A stretch of DNA of 64,000 bases, taken from assembly GCA_949775045.1 (NCBI GenBank), contig OX459103.1, positions 2,005,501 to 2,069,500 of the forward strand, read 5' to 3'. Position numbers and translations under genes: made by a program. This document shows positions 10,384 to 25,300 of the stretch, one piece after another. The DNA comes from Metridium senile (Eukaryota > Cnidaria > Anthozoa > Actiniaria > Metridiidae). The notes beneath the pieces are model-generated. The model had not been told where the DNA came from and did not search any database. It worked only from the letters and a program-made list of their open reading frames with translations. The stretch's first letter is position 1, and each line of letters begins with the position of its first letter.

Positions 10384-13300
10384 GTAAGTCGGAAGACTCA
10401 TTCTCTCTTTTTTATATTTTTGTGTTTTTCTATATAGCAGAGCAAAAACACTACAACCAAATTACAAATTTTATTATATTACCTATCGTTTATATCAAAC
10501 ACCGACGCAGCCTATACTAGTTTACTCGCTAGTTTCCATCCATAAAATAAAAGTTTATAACAATAGTTGTTACCATAAACCTGTGAAACAATGTGTATTA
10601 GTTAAAGTGTGATGGTCAATTAACAACAGAACACAATGGAATTAAGGTGCATTAAAGAGTAATACACTAAAGTGTATTTCACCGGTAAGAGTTGTTCTCA
10701 TTAACCCGTGAAACAAGTGTATTAGTTAAAGTGTGATAGTCAAATAACAACAAAAGAACACAATGGAATTGAGGTGCATTTTAAAAAAAAGTAATACACT
10801 AAAGAGTATTTCACGGGTTAATTAAAAAAGCTCCAGTAGAGTGAAGGCATTTAACCCGTGAAATAGAAATTGCTTGCTAAAGTGTAATAGTCAAATAGAC
10901 ACAAAAGAAAACAATGGAATTAGAGACTGCTAAGGTGTATTAGTCTAATATCTATTTCACGGGTTAAACGACTTCACTCTAAAGTGAAGTGAAGTAAAAC
11001 TAAATAATGTAGTTGCAATCTAGTCAGTTTTACTCAACCAGCAACATCAAATGCAAAAGGAAACAACATCTTATTACACTTGTCTTTGATAGTGACTAAT
11101 AGTAACTAAATAACAAACATTACACAGAAGCAATTTCATTTCATTTCATAGATGTGCTTTTGCTCTATATGTTTTAGTTAGTTTCATTTAATTTGTGTGT
11201 TTGGCTTCACGCGTTCTCGAAAAATTTATTCTGTCATTTCAATTAAACAAAGTGAGCGGTTTTTATTCCTTGAATTTTTGGTCAGTTTAATTGTTTATTT
11301 CCTCAAGTTTGGGAGTCTCATTTTGAAAGTTTCCGTTGCATATACTTTAAAGTAGTAGTTTTATTAGAGAAAATGAATGTAAAACAATGCAAATTATAGA
11401 AGAAAAGTAGGAGCTAGTTAACCAGTCTAATTTTGAAAGTTCCCGTTGTAAATGTTTTAAAGTAGAGTACAAACACTAAAAGTGTGCAATACTTTGTACT
11501 ATTTACCACTAAATAGTGTTGATTAAACAATAGAGAACAAAAGAATTTGCATAATTTAGCAGTATTTAGTGGTATTTATGTTGCACACTTTTAGTATTTG
11601 TACTCTAGTAGTTTTATTTGAGAAAATGAATGTAAAACAATGAAAATTGTAGAAGAAAAATGAACTTAAAAATGTACTTGCGAGGATCAAACGAGAAAAC
11701 GTATTTGTCAAGAGGGTCGTAAGTTAAAAAACTGTAAATGGTTATTGAGTCTCTCTCCTTAAATAAAGATATTAATGTATTGTATTGTATAAGGGTTTCA
11801 AGTACTATAGAGAAACAAAAATCTCAAACATGATACGTAAAGAAATAGCAAAAAAAAAAAAAAACAACACTAAATCTTTAGTTTTGTCCATTTAAATTAG
11901 TCGAGAAAAAACCTTGTCGTTTTGAATTGTATTCTTAAATTAGTGAATCGAAAACACTTTATTTTTCAATAAAATTTTGAAGTGTTGTCTCAAGTTTTTC
12001 ACGCCTCTTAAACTTGTTATCAGAGCGACAATTCAAAACGTTGAGTTAATTTTCCAGTTTTAATAGAAATTTTGCAATATTCTTTTGATACATGTCTTTG
12101 TATATTGGGTGTGGTTGTGTTAATATTATATGGCGAATATCCATCCTCTATACGTGACCCAGACAAACGATTAATTATAAAAAGCCAAATTAATACAAGT
12201 GTCAAAACCGCTTCGGGAATTAAACAGTTTAAAAGTTGTTTCCATGGAGATTAAAAATCCACTTTCTAATATATCAAACATGATATGTCTTCATTTTTTT
12301 TTCATAAAAGTTGCTATGAGATTTGATTTATTCACAAATACATTTTTAGTAAGTTCTTGAATGTGCTGATCTTTGCTTAAAAAGGCAATTTTTAAAGTTT
12401 TAAAGTTTTAAAGTTTTTTTCCCCGCCTTAAATAACACAAGAATGGTGTGAAAGAAAGGGGTTTGTCTGTTCTCCGGAGTTAAATATTTGGAAATTTGTT
12501 TATAAAGTAAAAACACTTCATTCTGAATACAAAATTGGGAAATTACTTTGAAAAAAAGAAAAGAATGATCACAAAAAGCAGGGAATAGGAATAGGTTTTT
12601 TTAGCTTGTTTGATATTGTTGTTCTTGTTGTTTGTTTGTTTGTTCGTTTATTAGTTTGTTTGATCGTTTGCTTGTTAGCTTACTTGTTTGTTTAATTTGA
12701 GCTTGTTTGTTTTCTTGTTTGTTGGTATGTTTATTCGTTCGTTTGTTTATTTGTTAGCTTGCTTGTTTGTTTGATTTGTGCCTGTTTGCTTGCTTGTTGG
12801 TTTGTTTATTCATCCGCTTGTTTATTTGTTTGATTTGCTGTTTGTTAGCTTGCTTAATTGTTTGGTTTGATTTGTGCTTGTTTGTTTGTTTTCTTGTTTG
12901 TTTGTTTATTCGTTCGTTTACTGGTGTGATTAATTGTTTGTTTGTTTTCTTATTTGTTTGTTTGGTTTTTTAAAAGAAACTATTTGTAGGAAATTTTTTA
13001 CCTTGAATGACAACAATTCTTGTAATTTTTCTGCTTTACAGGAACAGGAGACTGTGCTGACCATTGGGACTGTAAACAATGTGACCAGATAAAAAGGGAA
13101 GGGAAATGCAAAGATGCCGACAAAGCACTGTTTTGTAAAAAAACATGCACGGGATGTGGTAAGTAACCAGCCAACAACACAACCAACTAAACAACCAACG
13201 CACCAACCAACCAAACAACATACCAACCAACCAACGCACCAACCAACCAAACAACATACCAACCAACCAACGCACCAACCAACCACACAACATACCAACC

Positions 13301-16300
13301 AACCAACGCACCAACCAACCAAACCACATACCAACCAACCAACCAACGCAACAACCAACCACACAACATACCAACCAACCAACGCACCAACCAACCAAAC
13401 CACATACCGACCAACCAACCAGCCAACGCACCAACCAACCAAACCACATACCAAACAAAAAAGCAACCCATAGACTAACCAACCAATCCATCAACCAACC
13501 AACCAACCAACCAACCAACCAACCAACCAACCAATCCATCAACCAACCAACCAACCAACCAACCAACCAACCAACCAACCAACCAACCAACCAACCAACC
13601 AACCAACCAACCAACCAACCAACCAACCAACCAACCAACCAACCAACCAACCAACCAACCAATCCATCAACCAATCCAACAACCAACCAACCAACTAAAC
13701 AACATACCAACCAGTAAATTATTTGCCAACCAACCCACCAACCTGCCAGCCAGCCAACCAACTAAACAATACACCAAACAACATACCAACCACTAAACCA
13801 ACCAACCCAACAACCAACCAACATGCCGACCAACCAACCAACGAATCAACCAACAGCCCAATACCAAATAAATGCAATCTAATATCGTTAAATATGACTT
13901 TGAATCTTCTGTAGCTCCCTATGTTGACCAGCCGTACAAGGCCTGTGCTGATGCCAAGTCCAAGGGGAACTGTTTCAAGCCAATTGGCCCATACGACAGT
14001 AACATTTGGGCTACCGTCTGTGAAAAGACGTGTTGCGTCCGTAAGTATTTCGATTTATTTTCGTTTTAAACTCGTGTTGCTGCCTCAAATAATTATCTTG
14101 CAGTAACTTTAATGTTTGTCTTGAGCACTTTGCTTGTACGCATACAGATTTAAGTTTAACTAACTCTCCTAAAAACTTCGTGTCCTTTTTGAAAGGACAT
14201 CGTTTAATCCTTGTAAAAACTTAAAGTGTCTATATCACCTACACAGTTTTTAGCTAAAGTATTCTTGAATATAGGATATTTAAGATAAGCAGTAAACAAA
14301 TTCCAGACAAAATATTTGTGTACCTGTTTTTGTCAAAAACCTATGGTCGAAATCCTGCTGTTACGTCAACGTAGGAACACAAACAATCTAAGCATAATTT
14401 CGGACTCAGGTTTATATAAGATCAATTATGTCATAAAAGTTTGAAAATCCTTTAAAAAAAAACAAGTAAATGACAGCTTATTTTCCCCTAATGCTTTACT
14501 TATCTCAAGATGCTGTTCAACCTATTTTCTATGTTTGTGTGTAAAAAAATGGACATTCTGCTATATTTTTACAGAAAAATCAAGGTTGAATCTTATGTAA
14601 ATTAAGATGAAATTTTATCAGTTTTAAAACACTCTTCACGCTTGTGAGTTCTTTTGTCAATTGCTTATGAATTGTTAATGAGTTTTTGGAATAATTATTC
14701 ATATACAAACAGTCGACACGCCGCCCAAATGGAGCGCCTGGTCAAAATGGACGTCATGTTCACGATCTTGTCATTATGGCTTGAAATCAAGAAAACGTCA
14801 ATGTATTGGAGAAGGATTTGGACAGACTTGCAAAGGTTCCTCATTCGAAAGTGCCAAGTGTAACGAAAATGTTCCTTGTCAAGGTACTATATCACATCAT
14901 TTTCACATCACTTTAATCAAAATCATATAATCACCATCACTATTATGTTCACCATCATAATTATCATTACCATCCTTATCATCATCATCATTAAAACATT
15001 ATCATCACCAATCTTATCATCATCATCATAACTATCATCATCTGCATGATCACCATGATCATTATCACATCATCAATTACAATCATTAATTATCATCACC
15101 ATCACTATCATCACAATTTTCCCATAACTACATGTACCATCATCTTCATCCTCATCCTCATCACAATTTCCCCATAACTACCATCATCTTTATGATCACC
15201 TTCATCACTATCACCATCACTATCATCAGAATTTCATCATAACTATCATCACCTACATCATATCATTATCACATCATCAATTATCACCACTATCATCACC
15301 ATTTCCCCATAACTATCATCATAAATGCTTGTTGTTTTTTTTCTTACCAGGATTGGTGGGATGGGACCAGACCTCTGTTGATGTTGATGAGTGTGCCGGT
15401 ACTGTAACTGTCAAGATAACAAGAACTCGTGTTACAAACTGTGAAGCGTCGTTTAAGTAAGTAAAGTAAATACGATGCTATGTACATATACGATCCAATA
15501 AAAGATAACCGGCATAAGAATTCCTGTTTGACCAACAAACTGAGTAGCAAAACGACATCGTGTTTACTTGATCAACTTGCCGGTTAACCACTCACTTACC
15601 AGCCAACCAACCAACCAACTAACTAAAAAACAACCAACTAACTTACAAACCAACCCACTAAACAATAACCAAAAAAACAACAAACAAAGTAATTAAAACA
15701 TATTCAATAATATATATTAAGCTAACTGTCAAGTCTAGCCTCTGGCTATTACAGTTAGCTACTACTATTGAATCTGTTTCAATTAAATATTGTTAAATAA
15801 AATTGTAAATATATGTAGTAAATAAAGATGAATTGAATTGAATTGAAACCAACTAGCCAACCAACCAATATACTAACCAACAAACGTACTAACCAACCAA
15901 CCAACTTACAAACCAACCCACTAACAAACAAACAAACTAACCAACAAACCAACCAACCATCAGTTGTAGTTCAATTCTAGTGTGTTCGTTCTGGTTTTTT
16001 TTTTATTAATGTATTTACTAATCAATTTATTAGAGTAAACACTAAAGATGGGAAGGCCGTACAACCAGGTGACTACAATCCAATCAAAGACCTAGTCATT
16101 ACATTCTTAAAAGGCGAGACTGTCAAATCAGTGACATTCAACATCAACGGTGATACTGATATTGAAGGGCCAGAATCATTCGAGGCCTACATCACAGCTG
16201 ATCCAAAAAAGCTAGAAATCAATGAACCAAAATGCACTGTAAACATTAAAGATCAATCAGGTAAAAAAATTAACTTCAGGCTCACCTCTCTGTTTTAAAA

Positions 16301-19300
16301 TAAAAAAATTGTATGAAATCTCGTCGATTGGCTAATACCTATGAGAAACAGATGTTCTTGCTTCGAAGCGACAAAGGATTGTTTGTCAAAACGAACAGTT
16401 CCAGAATGGCGCCTTTAGACAGAAACAACGGTTACTTTTAGGCATTTGGGTTTTGTTTTTATTCTTTTTTATCCTTGATAGAGCAGCAGTGAACTTTTAT
16501 TGTCCAAGTAACATAGAATTTTTTAATGTTAAGTTATTTTAAGGATTTAATTTATTTATCGAGTCTTAACACGGGAAACAGCTCTCTGAAACTAGGCCAC
16601 CTTGGAACTGTTGGCGATGCGACAGAAATGCTTCTGATTGGCTTATACAAACCGGAAGTACGCGCACGAAATCAGCTGGAACTATCAACAACCATGTGTT
16701 TTCTAAAAGTCTTAATAATAATAATATATATTAATATTATTAATAATATTAATCTTATATATTGTTTTGATATCTTTCACAGCCAAGATTGGTTTCAAAC
16801 CAGATAAATATGTTGTTTCTGAAAATGACAAATCTGTCAAAGTCGTCGTTCATCGAGATGGTAACAAAAATGGCATAAACAAATGCACGTAAGTATGTTC
16901 TTTCTTCGATTTGAAAATAGACAAGATTATAATTACAAATGAAGAAATACAAAACGAGGCAACGTAATACAGTGGTACCTCTATTTAGCGGTCACTCTCG
17001 GGACTTTCCAAAGTGAGGTATAGAATAGTGATTCCAGTGATAATGTTGATTTTGAATACGTAGATGTTGTAATGATGAAAATAATGAAGTTCTTAAGATA
17101 ATAATAATAATGATTTCATTTTCTTGTCATTAATTAACAGTGTCTCAAGTGGAAGTGCCGCCGACACCGCATCTTCACCTGACGACTACCAAGGCTTCAA
17201 AAACTCTCCAGTTGTTTTTGCAGCAGGAGAAGACACAAAAGAGATCGTCATTGCAATTGTTGACGATAGTGTTGTAGAAAATGATGAAATCTTCAAACTT
17301 TCCTTAACATGCGTAAAGTCTCCTTGCACTAAAGTGGTACCTGACAAAGCTATAGTAGTGATCAAAAGTGACGATGGTAAGAAATGCATATCCACTGTAC
17401 AGTAAAAACCCGCATATAAGAACCACTATTTTCCGAGGTTGGGCTAAAGTGGTTATTATGCAATTGGTATTTAGTGAGAAATTAGGCTAAGGTGGTTCTT
17501 AACTGGTTCTTATTTACAAAGCAAGAACAATTTCCATTAAATGGTGTTTTTATTACTTAATATAAACATATACATAACATAACATTTTTTTGAAAGAATC
17601 AAAGAAAAATTACTGTTTCAGTAATAGTCAGTACTGTACATGTATAATTTTAAACTTGTGACAAAAATAAAAATACTAAAATAAATCCAAATAAATCTTG
17701 AAACCCTTCAAATAAGAACCAGTCTAATTTCTTAGGCTAAAGTGGTTCTTTTGTAACAGGTGCTTAAAAAGCAAATTTTAGCCTAGTAATTCTTAATCCA
17801 CTGGTTCTTATATGCGGGTTTTTACAGTACATCACAATAACATTATTTTTACTCAGCCTCATAACGATATTTTAACAAATAGTTGACGGCAAATGGTCTC
17901 CATGGGGACCATATGGTAACTGTTCCAAGTCGTGTGGTTCTGGAAGTCAGTCCAGATCACGAACCTGTACCAACCCTAAGCCACAAGGCGAAGGAAAACA
18001 ATGCGAAGGAGCTAAAACAAGTACCCAAGCCTGTAACAAACATCACTGTGCAGGTAAGTGTTGGTAAAGTTAACCAGTCAGCCAAATTTGATGGTGAGTT
18101 TTTATAATTTCATTGGTTAATTCTAGGTGAAGTTGGTTGGGATAAAATCACTGCTGAGGTGGATGAATGTGCCGGAACCGTCAAAGTTAAGGTTATCAGA
18201 AGAGACACCTTTCATATCCCAGCCTCGATTACGTAAGTGCCTGCAAAAATCATTTTACCGAAAATCTTTAGAACAATAACCAAAAGTTATAATAGTTGTA
18301 GAAATCTCGAAAAACAAAAATTAAAAAGGTTGAAAAATTTCAGAATTGATCATTTTCATTCTGTAAAACGTCCTTTTTACAGCTGTAGTTAACATAAGCA
18401 TCAATAAAACCAGCATTTCATGTATGTATAGTAAATATATGACAATAGATATTAATATCAGCTGCTCAATTATCATTACATTATAGAATCACGCTCAACC
18501 CAGGAACAGCCTCTGCTGGTGATTATTTCCCACTTGACAATAACAAGGTTAACTTTGCAAAAGGTCAAGTTGAGGCCACCGTCACATTCAAGGCCAAGTC
18601 TGACAACGTTATTGAATCAGATGAGACATTTACAGCTGTTATTACCGCTGATAATGCTGCAGATCTTACTGTTGCAGCTGGCAAAGGAACCTGCACTCTC
18701 ACTATCAAGGACCAATCAGGTACTGCTAAAACAAAACTTTGCCTGCATGTTTATTGAGGATTTGCACCTAATATAATGTGGAATTGTTTTTCAGCCGTTT
18801 TCTCATTTGACCAACCCAAGTACACTGCCTCTGAAAACGACGGAACCGTCACAGTTAAAGTGAACAGAAATGGAAACAAGAATGGAAAGAACGTCTGCAC
18901 GTAAGTACAAAAGAGAGTTTTGTGTTCTGAAATAATAAAAACCTCAAATTGCTCAACTTGTTACTAACCCAAATTGATTCAATCCTCAGACTCAAGAGTG
19001 CAGATGGTAGTGCCAAAGCACCTGGAGACTACGAAGCTGTCAATGCACCTGTTGTCTTTGAATCTGGTGATGAGTCACAATCGGTGCAAATCAAGATCGT
19101 GGATGACAGTGAACCAGAATCAGATGAGAAATTCAGTCTTTCTCTATCATGTGAAAACCCAGATTGTGTAAAGGTTGAAGGAGCTGAGGTCACTATCACA
19201 GATGATGACAGTAAGTGCTTCAATGATATTTGTACAAAGGATAGAAAGGTTCTATGAAATTGACTTACTTGTTTGGTTTTAGTTGACGGCAAATGGTCTC

Positions 19301-22300
19301 CATGGGGACCATATGGTAACTGTTCCAAGTCGTGTGGTTCTGGAAGTCAGTCCAGATCACGAACCTGTACCAACCCTAAGCCACAAGGCGAAGGAAAACA
19401 ATGCGAAGGAGCTAAAACAAGTACCCAAGCCTGTAACAAACATCACTGTGCAGGTAAGTGTTGGTAAAGTCAATCAGTCAGCCAAATTTGATGGTGAGTT
19501 TTTAAAATTTCATTGATTAATTCCAGGTGAAGTTGGTTGGGAACAAATCACTGCTGAGGTGGATGAATGTGCCGGAACCGTCAAAGTTAAGGTTATCAGA
19601 TCAAAGACCATTAATATCCCAGCCTCGATTACGTAAGTGCCTGCCAAAATCATTTTACAGACAAAAGTTTGAGCATATTAAGGAAAAGTTAGAAATTCTA
19701 GAAATTTTACAAACCATTAAAGTGGTTTGGGAAATATCCAGAATTGATCCGGTTCAATCAGCAACGGCTTGGTTTTACAGCTGAAGCTAAGTAAAAATTG
19801 GGCATTGAGAAATAATATCTGCTCGATTATCATTACATTATAGAATCACGCTCAACCCAGGAACTGCCTCTGCTGGTGATTATTTCCCACTTGACAATAA
19901 CAAGGTCAGCTTTGCAATAGATCAAGTTGAGGCCTTCGTCACATTCAAGACCAAGCCTGACAACGCTATTGAATCAGATGAAACATTTACAGCTGTTATT
20001 ACCGCTGATAATGCTGCAGATCTTACTGTTGCAGCTGGCAAAGGAACCTGTACTCTCACTATCAAGGACCAATCAGGTACTGCTAAAACTTCAACATATT
20101 AACCCATCAAAAATGTACCTGTATATGAATTGGCCAATACCAAAACGAGAAGAAGGCTGGGTACTTGTTTCCCTAATTAATGTAATTAAGAAATGAACAT
20201 CATAATATAAAAGAGCAGATCAAGATATGTAAGATTGCTGAGAGTTGGTGCTTTTACTTGGATGTTGAGTGAGTTAAAGCCATTCAAAACTGTCCAAAAT
20301 TACAAAGGAATATCTGGATTAGAAGGGCAGGTGTCCTTTCAAACAATACATTTCCTTCTATTTTAGGCATTTTTATCAGGACGTTTCTTGGTCAGAATAC
20401 AACCAAATGCCACCATACTCAGGAGTCTTACGTACATATGTTGATGTGCTCTCTTTAATTAGCCTGTTTGGTTATTAATCTAAATATGTGTCCTAGAAAA
20501 GTGTTTGGAAATTTCTGAACACTTTTGTAAGAATTCTGGTAAAATCAAAATCTGTAATATAATATGGAATTGTTTTTCAGCCGTTTTCAAATTTGACAAA
20601 CCCAAGTACACTGCCTCTGAAAACGACGGAACCGTCACAGTTAAAGTGAGCAGAAATGGAAACAAGAATGGAAAGAACGTCTGCACGTAAGTAGAGTTTT
20701 GTGTTCTGAAATAATAAAAACTTCAAATTGCTCAACTTGTAACTAACCCAAATTGATTCAATCCTCAGGCTCAAGAGCGCAGATGGTAGTGCCAAAGCAC
20801 CTGGAGACTACGAAGCTGTCAATGCCCCTGTTGTCTTTGAATCTGGTGATGTGTCACAATCGGTGCAAATCAAGATCGTGGATGACAGTGAACCAGAATC
20901 AGATGAGAAATTCAGTCTTTCTCTATCATGTGAAAAGCCAGATTGTGTAAAGGTTGAAGGAGCTGAGGTCACTATCACAGATGATGACAGTAAGTGCTTC
21001 AATGATATTTGTAAAATTGATAAAAAGGTTCTATACAATTGACTTACTTATGTTTGTTTGGTTTCAGTTGACGGCAAATGGTCTCCATGGGGACCATATG
21101 GTGACTGTTCCAAGTCGTGTGGTTCTGGAGGTCAGTCCAGATCACGAACCTGTACCAACCCTAAGCCACAAGGCGAAGGAAAACAATGCGAAGGAGCTAA
21201 AACAAGTACCCAAGCCTGTAACACACATCACTGTCCAGGTAAGTGTTGGTCAAGTTAACCAGTCAGCCAAATTTGATGGTGAATTTTTAAAATTTCATTG
21301 ATTAATTCCAGGTGAAGTTGGTTGGGAACAAATCACTGCTGAGTTGGATGAATGTGCCGGAACCGTTAAAGTTAAGGTTGTCAGATCAAAGACCATTAAT
21401 ATCCCAGCCTCGATTACGTAAGTGCCTCGAAAATCATTTTTCAGACAAAAGTTTGAGCATATTAAGGAAAAGTTAGAAATTCTAGAAATTTAAAAAACCC
21501 AGTAAAATGGTTTGGGAAATATTCAGAATTGATCCAGTTCAATCAGCAACGGCTTGGTTTTACAACTGAAGCTAAGTAAAAATTGGGCATTGAGAAATAA
21601 TATCTGCTCGATTATCATTACATTATAGAATCACGCTCAACCCAGGAACTGCCTCTGCTGGTGATTATTTCCCACTTGACGATAACAAGGTCAGCTTTGC
21701 AATAGATCAAGTTGAGGCCTTCGTCACATTCAAGGCCAAGCCTGACAACGTTATTGAATCAGATGAGACATTTACAGCTGTTATTACCGCTGATAATGCT
21801 GCAGATCTTACTGTTGCAGCTGGCAAAGGAACCTGCACTCTCACTATCAAGGACCAATCAGGTACTGCTAAAACAAAACTTTGCCTGCATGTTTATTGAG
21901 GATTTGCACCTAATATAATGTGGAATTGTTTTTCAGCCGTTTTCTCATTTGACCAACCCAAGTACACTGCCTCTGAAAACGACGGAACAGTCACAGTTAA
22001 AGTGAGCAGAAATGGAAACAAGAATGGAAAGAACGTCTGCACGTAAGTACAAAAGAGAGTTTTGTGTTCTGAAATAATAAAAACCTCAAATTGCTCAACT
22101 TGTAACTAACCCAAATTGATTCAATCCACAGGCTCAAGAGCGCAGATGGTAGTGCCAAAGCACCTGGAGACTACGAAGCTGTCAATGCCCCTGTTGTCTT
22201 TGAATCTGGTGATTTGTCACGATCGGTGGAAATCAAGATCGTGGATGACAGTGAACCAGAATCAGATGAGAAATTCAGTCTTTCTCTATCATGTGAAAAG

Positions 22301-25300
22301 CCAGATTGTGTAAAGGTTGAAGGAGCTGAGGTCACTATCACAGATGATGACAGTAAGTGCTTCAATGATATTTGTACAAATGATAGTAAAATATTAATAT
22401 TTGTACAAATGATGGTAAAATAACTTAATCAAATATTTCACAACTCTCTTAATCTTATTTAATATTTCAAGGTCTATACTTCCTTCGTTCTTTATAAATT
22501 TATGTATTTATTGTTGTGTATATATTTATTGTTGTGTGTATACTAGCTCATCTAAATATAACTTATAATGTTAGTATCTAACTAGAAAACCTAACGGTTA
22601 ATTTAGATACTGAACATTTCGAAAAACATAATTATATTTCTACTTAAAAAAGAAAAACAAAAAATTAGTAAAATATATATATATAAGCAAAATATGCAAA
22701 CATGTAAATATATAAATATATATACAAACTTGCTAACAGAAATGTGAATAAAAAGTATTGTATTGTATTGTATAGAAAAATTCTATGAAATTGACTTGCC
22801 AATGTTTGTTTGGTTTTAGTTGACGGCAAATGGTCTCCATGGGGACCATATGGTGACTGTTCCAAGACATGTGGTGGTGGAAGTCAGTCCAGATCACGAA
22901 CCTGTACCAACCCTAAGCCACAAGGCGAAGGAAAACAATGCGAAGGAGATAAAACAAGTACCCAAGCCTGTAACAAACAATTCTGTCCAGGTAAGAGTCA
23001 ATGGGAAATGCCATTCGTAATATGGTAATACACGTTCCATGTATTGTGACAACATTTGAGGTTGTTATAACTGGCTGATGGTTTTTTTATGGCTGTGTGG
23101 CATGGTGTGAATGACTTGATTGTGTGCGGTCGGTCTAATGGGGGTTAGGCAGTACTTAAGGTCAGGGCCATGTGTAGGAGAGGGAAGATTAGCACTCGTA
23201 GGGGACTGTAAGCGGTAAAACGCAATACTTCTACTGAAGAGAACCCAATTCTGTGACATAAAAAGATAAAGTGCGGTTGAACCAGCTTCATACTACTAAA
23301 GTAAATGAATGAAATGTTTACTTGGGCATACAGTTTGATAATGAATAGGAATGCGAGAAGGCTTGTAATTTTTTATTACTTTGAATATTTCGGCCTTTAT
23401 CCAAAGGCCATCTACAGCAAAGTGAACTGAATATGAATTTAAATTAGTTTAAGAGGCTCAATGGAATCGATTGTCCTTGTTCATTCAAGCTAGGCTTTTG
23501 TTCTTTTATAAATAGTGCTTCTGATGTTTTTCTGTTTCTGTAATGTCTAAAGTTAGACGCGAGAATACTCGAACACTCGAGTATTCTCGCGTCTAACTTT
23601 AGACATTACAGAAACAGAAAAACATCAGAAGCACTATTTATAAAAGAACAAAAGCCTAGCTTGAATGAAGAAGGACAATCGATTCCCTGAGCCTCTTAGA
23701 TTCATATTCAGTTCACTTTGCTGTAGATGGCCTTTGGATAAAGGCCGAAATATTCAAAGTAATAAAAAATGACAAGCCTTCTCGCTTTCCTATTCATTAC
23801 TAAAGTAAACCAGTGAATTAAAAAGCTGAGTTACAGCTGCTTATGTTATACCTGCATCTTTATGGTACTGATCAACATCTAATGCAAAAGTGACCAGGGT
23901 ATAACTTTGAAATAAGCTGGCATGTCCAGGGTAGTAACCTTCTATGGATTATTTTAAGTAAAATCACAGATGAGAACGCTATTTCTATATGCTGTCATTG
24001 TGTGTTTCAGCTAAGTGTGGCCTAAAACCAGTACAGCAGACTGTTCCAGAAAGTGTTGGAAAAGTCAAAGTCTATGTTTTCAGAATCGGAAACTCCATCG
24101 GTACCAACAAATGCATGTAAGTTTATGTTTTGTACCAAGTGCCTTTAGTGTTATGACATCCTCTGCCTTTTGAACAAACTTAGCACAACATTTATCACTC
24201 AACTCAACATAATAACCCATTGATCGCTACACGTTTTTACTTTTTAAGTTAATATATATTAATTTAAACAGTCTTCAATACTCATTGCATCAGTTCAGTT
24301 AGCATCAACTTATGATAATTATGAAAATATTAACTTTTAGTTGATACTGGAGCAACAAAAGCATTTAAATGTTAAAACATGTTATAAAAGATAAGATAGT
24401 AAGATAGTACATTCAAACTGCGTCAGTTTTTAGAATGAATAGTTGTTATTACAGTTATCTGCAAATGATTTCGAATTTTAGGCTTCCGGGCCAAGTTTTT
24501 GATTTTGCACGAGAGCCGTGACTGTTATAACAGCTATGATATGGTAGCAACAAAAGTACACTATATATATATGGAAGAGTTTTAAAACTCAAGCTCGTTT
24601 TATAGCATATGTAAATTACTTTTATCGTCCAAATGTTTTCTTTAAGAAATGAACAGACGTTATTCAAACGTTTTTATTGATTCTGCTTAACTAAATGTTT
24701 TTCTCCAGTGTTCAAACAGCACCAAAGGATGCCAAATCTCCAGCCGATTTTACCGCGATCCCAGAGACTGTAATCACCTTCGGCCCCAACGAGAACTCGA
24801 AGGTCGTTATAATTGACATCATTAATGATAAGGAGCCTGAAAAGGATGAAGAGTTTGAAGTGAAATTGAAGAGCAACGACGCTGGAATTGTTGCAGTTAG
24901 TCCCGACACCGCGACCATCAAAATTCTGGATGATGATAGTAAGTGTTTCAAGTGTTTGACATTGATTGTTATTTTTCTATTTCTTTTCAATATTTCTTTA
25001 TTATTGGTTCGTGTGTTTTGGTGGTTAAGTTCGCTTTATTTTTAGTTGTTGGGTTTAATTTAAGGGTTTCAGTGAGGTTTTTTGACTTTGATGATTGAAG
25101 GTACCGATGGTTGGTAAATTGGTTGTATGTTTGTTTGCTTGCTTGTTTTTTTGTGTTGTATGGTTAGATCTTTCTAAGGTTGTTTATTTCGATAATTTTT
25201 AATAACCAAACGTACGTGTATTTAAACATTTGTGTGGAAATTGGTGGTTTGTTAGATTGTGTAATTGATATTTTATCTATTGATACTTCTATTTGTAATC

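Larger units (their letters stand above)
10463..13041. repeat. Repeat-rich intron 1
   Basis: Contains 10463-10550 (shared with intron 1 of the gene at 40394), three tandem fold-backs with TTAACCCGTGAAA ends (10575-10975), a fold-back at 11464-11606, and a TTTG/TTCG-rich tract (12610-12965). No further exon is seen. Confidence 0.6.

Noticed and set aside
12930..13761. Long Trp/Val/Gly-rich frames on minus and Pro/Thr/Asn-rich frames on plus
   Set aside because: They are translations of the AACC microsatellite in an intron.
13160..13860. Possible CRISPR-like array because of regular repeats
   Set aside because: There are no unique spacers; it is a microsatellite in a eukaryotic intron.
10311..14040. 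Reading the ShK modules as peptide toxins
   Set aside because: They are joined in frame to a 1,964-residue multidomain secreted protein, with no propeptide or short-peptide layout.
17883..21301. Repeated frames beginning [14 protein letters not shown]
   Set aside because: They are +1 shadows of the TSP1 exons; the real frame reads [11 protein letters not shown].
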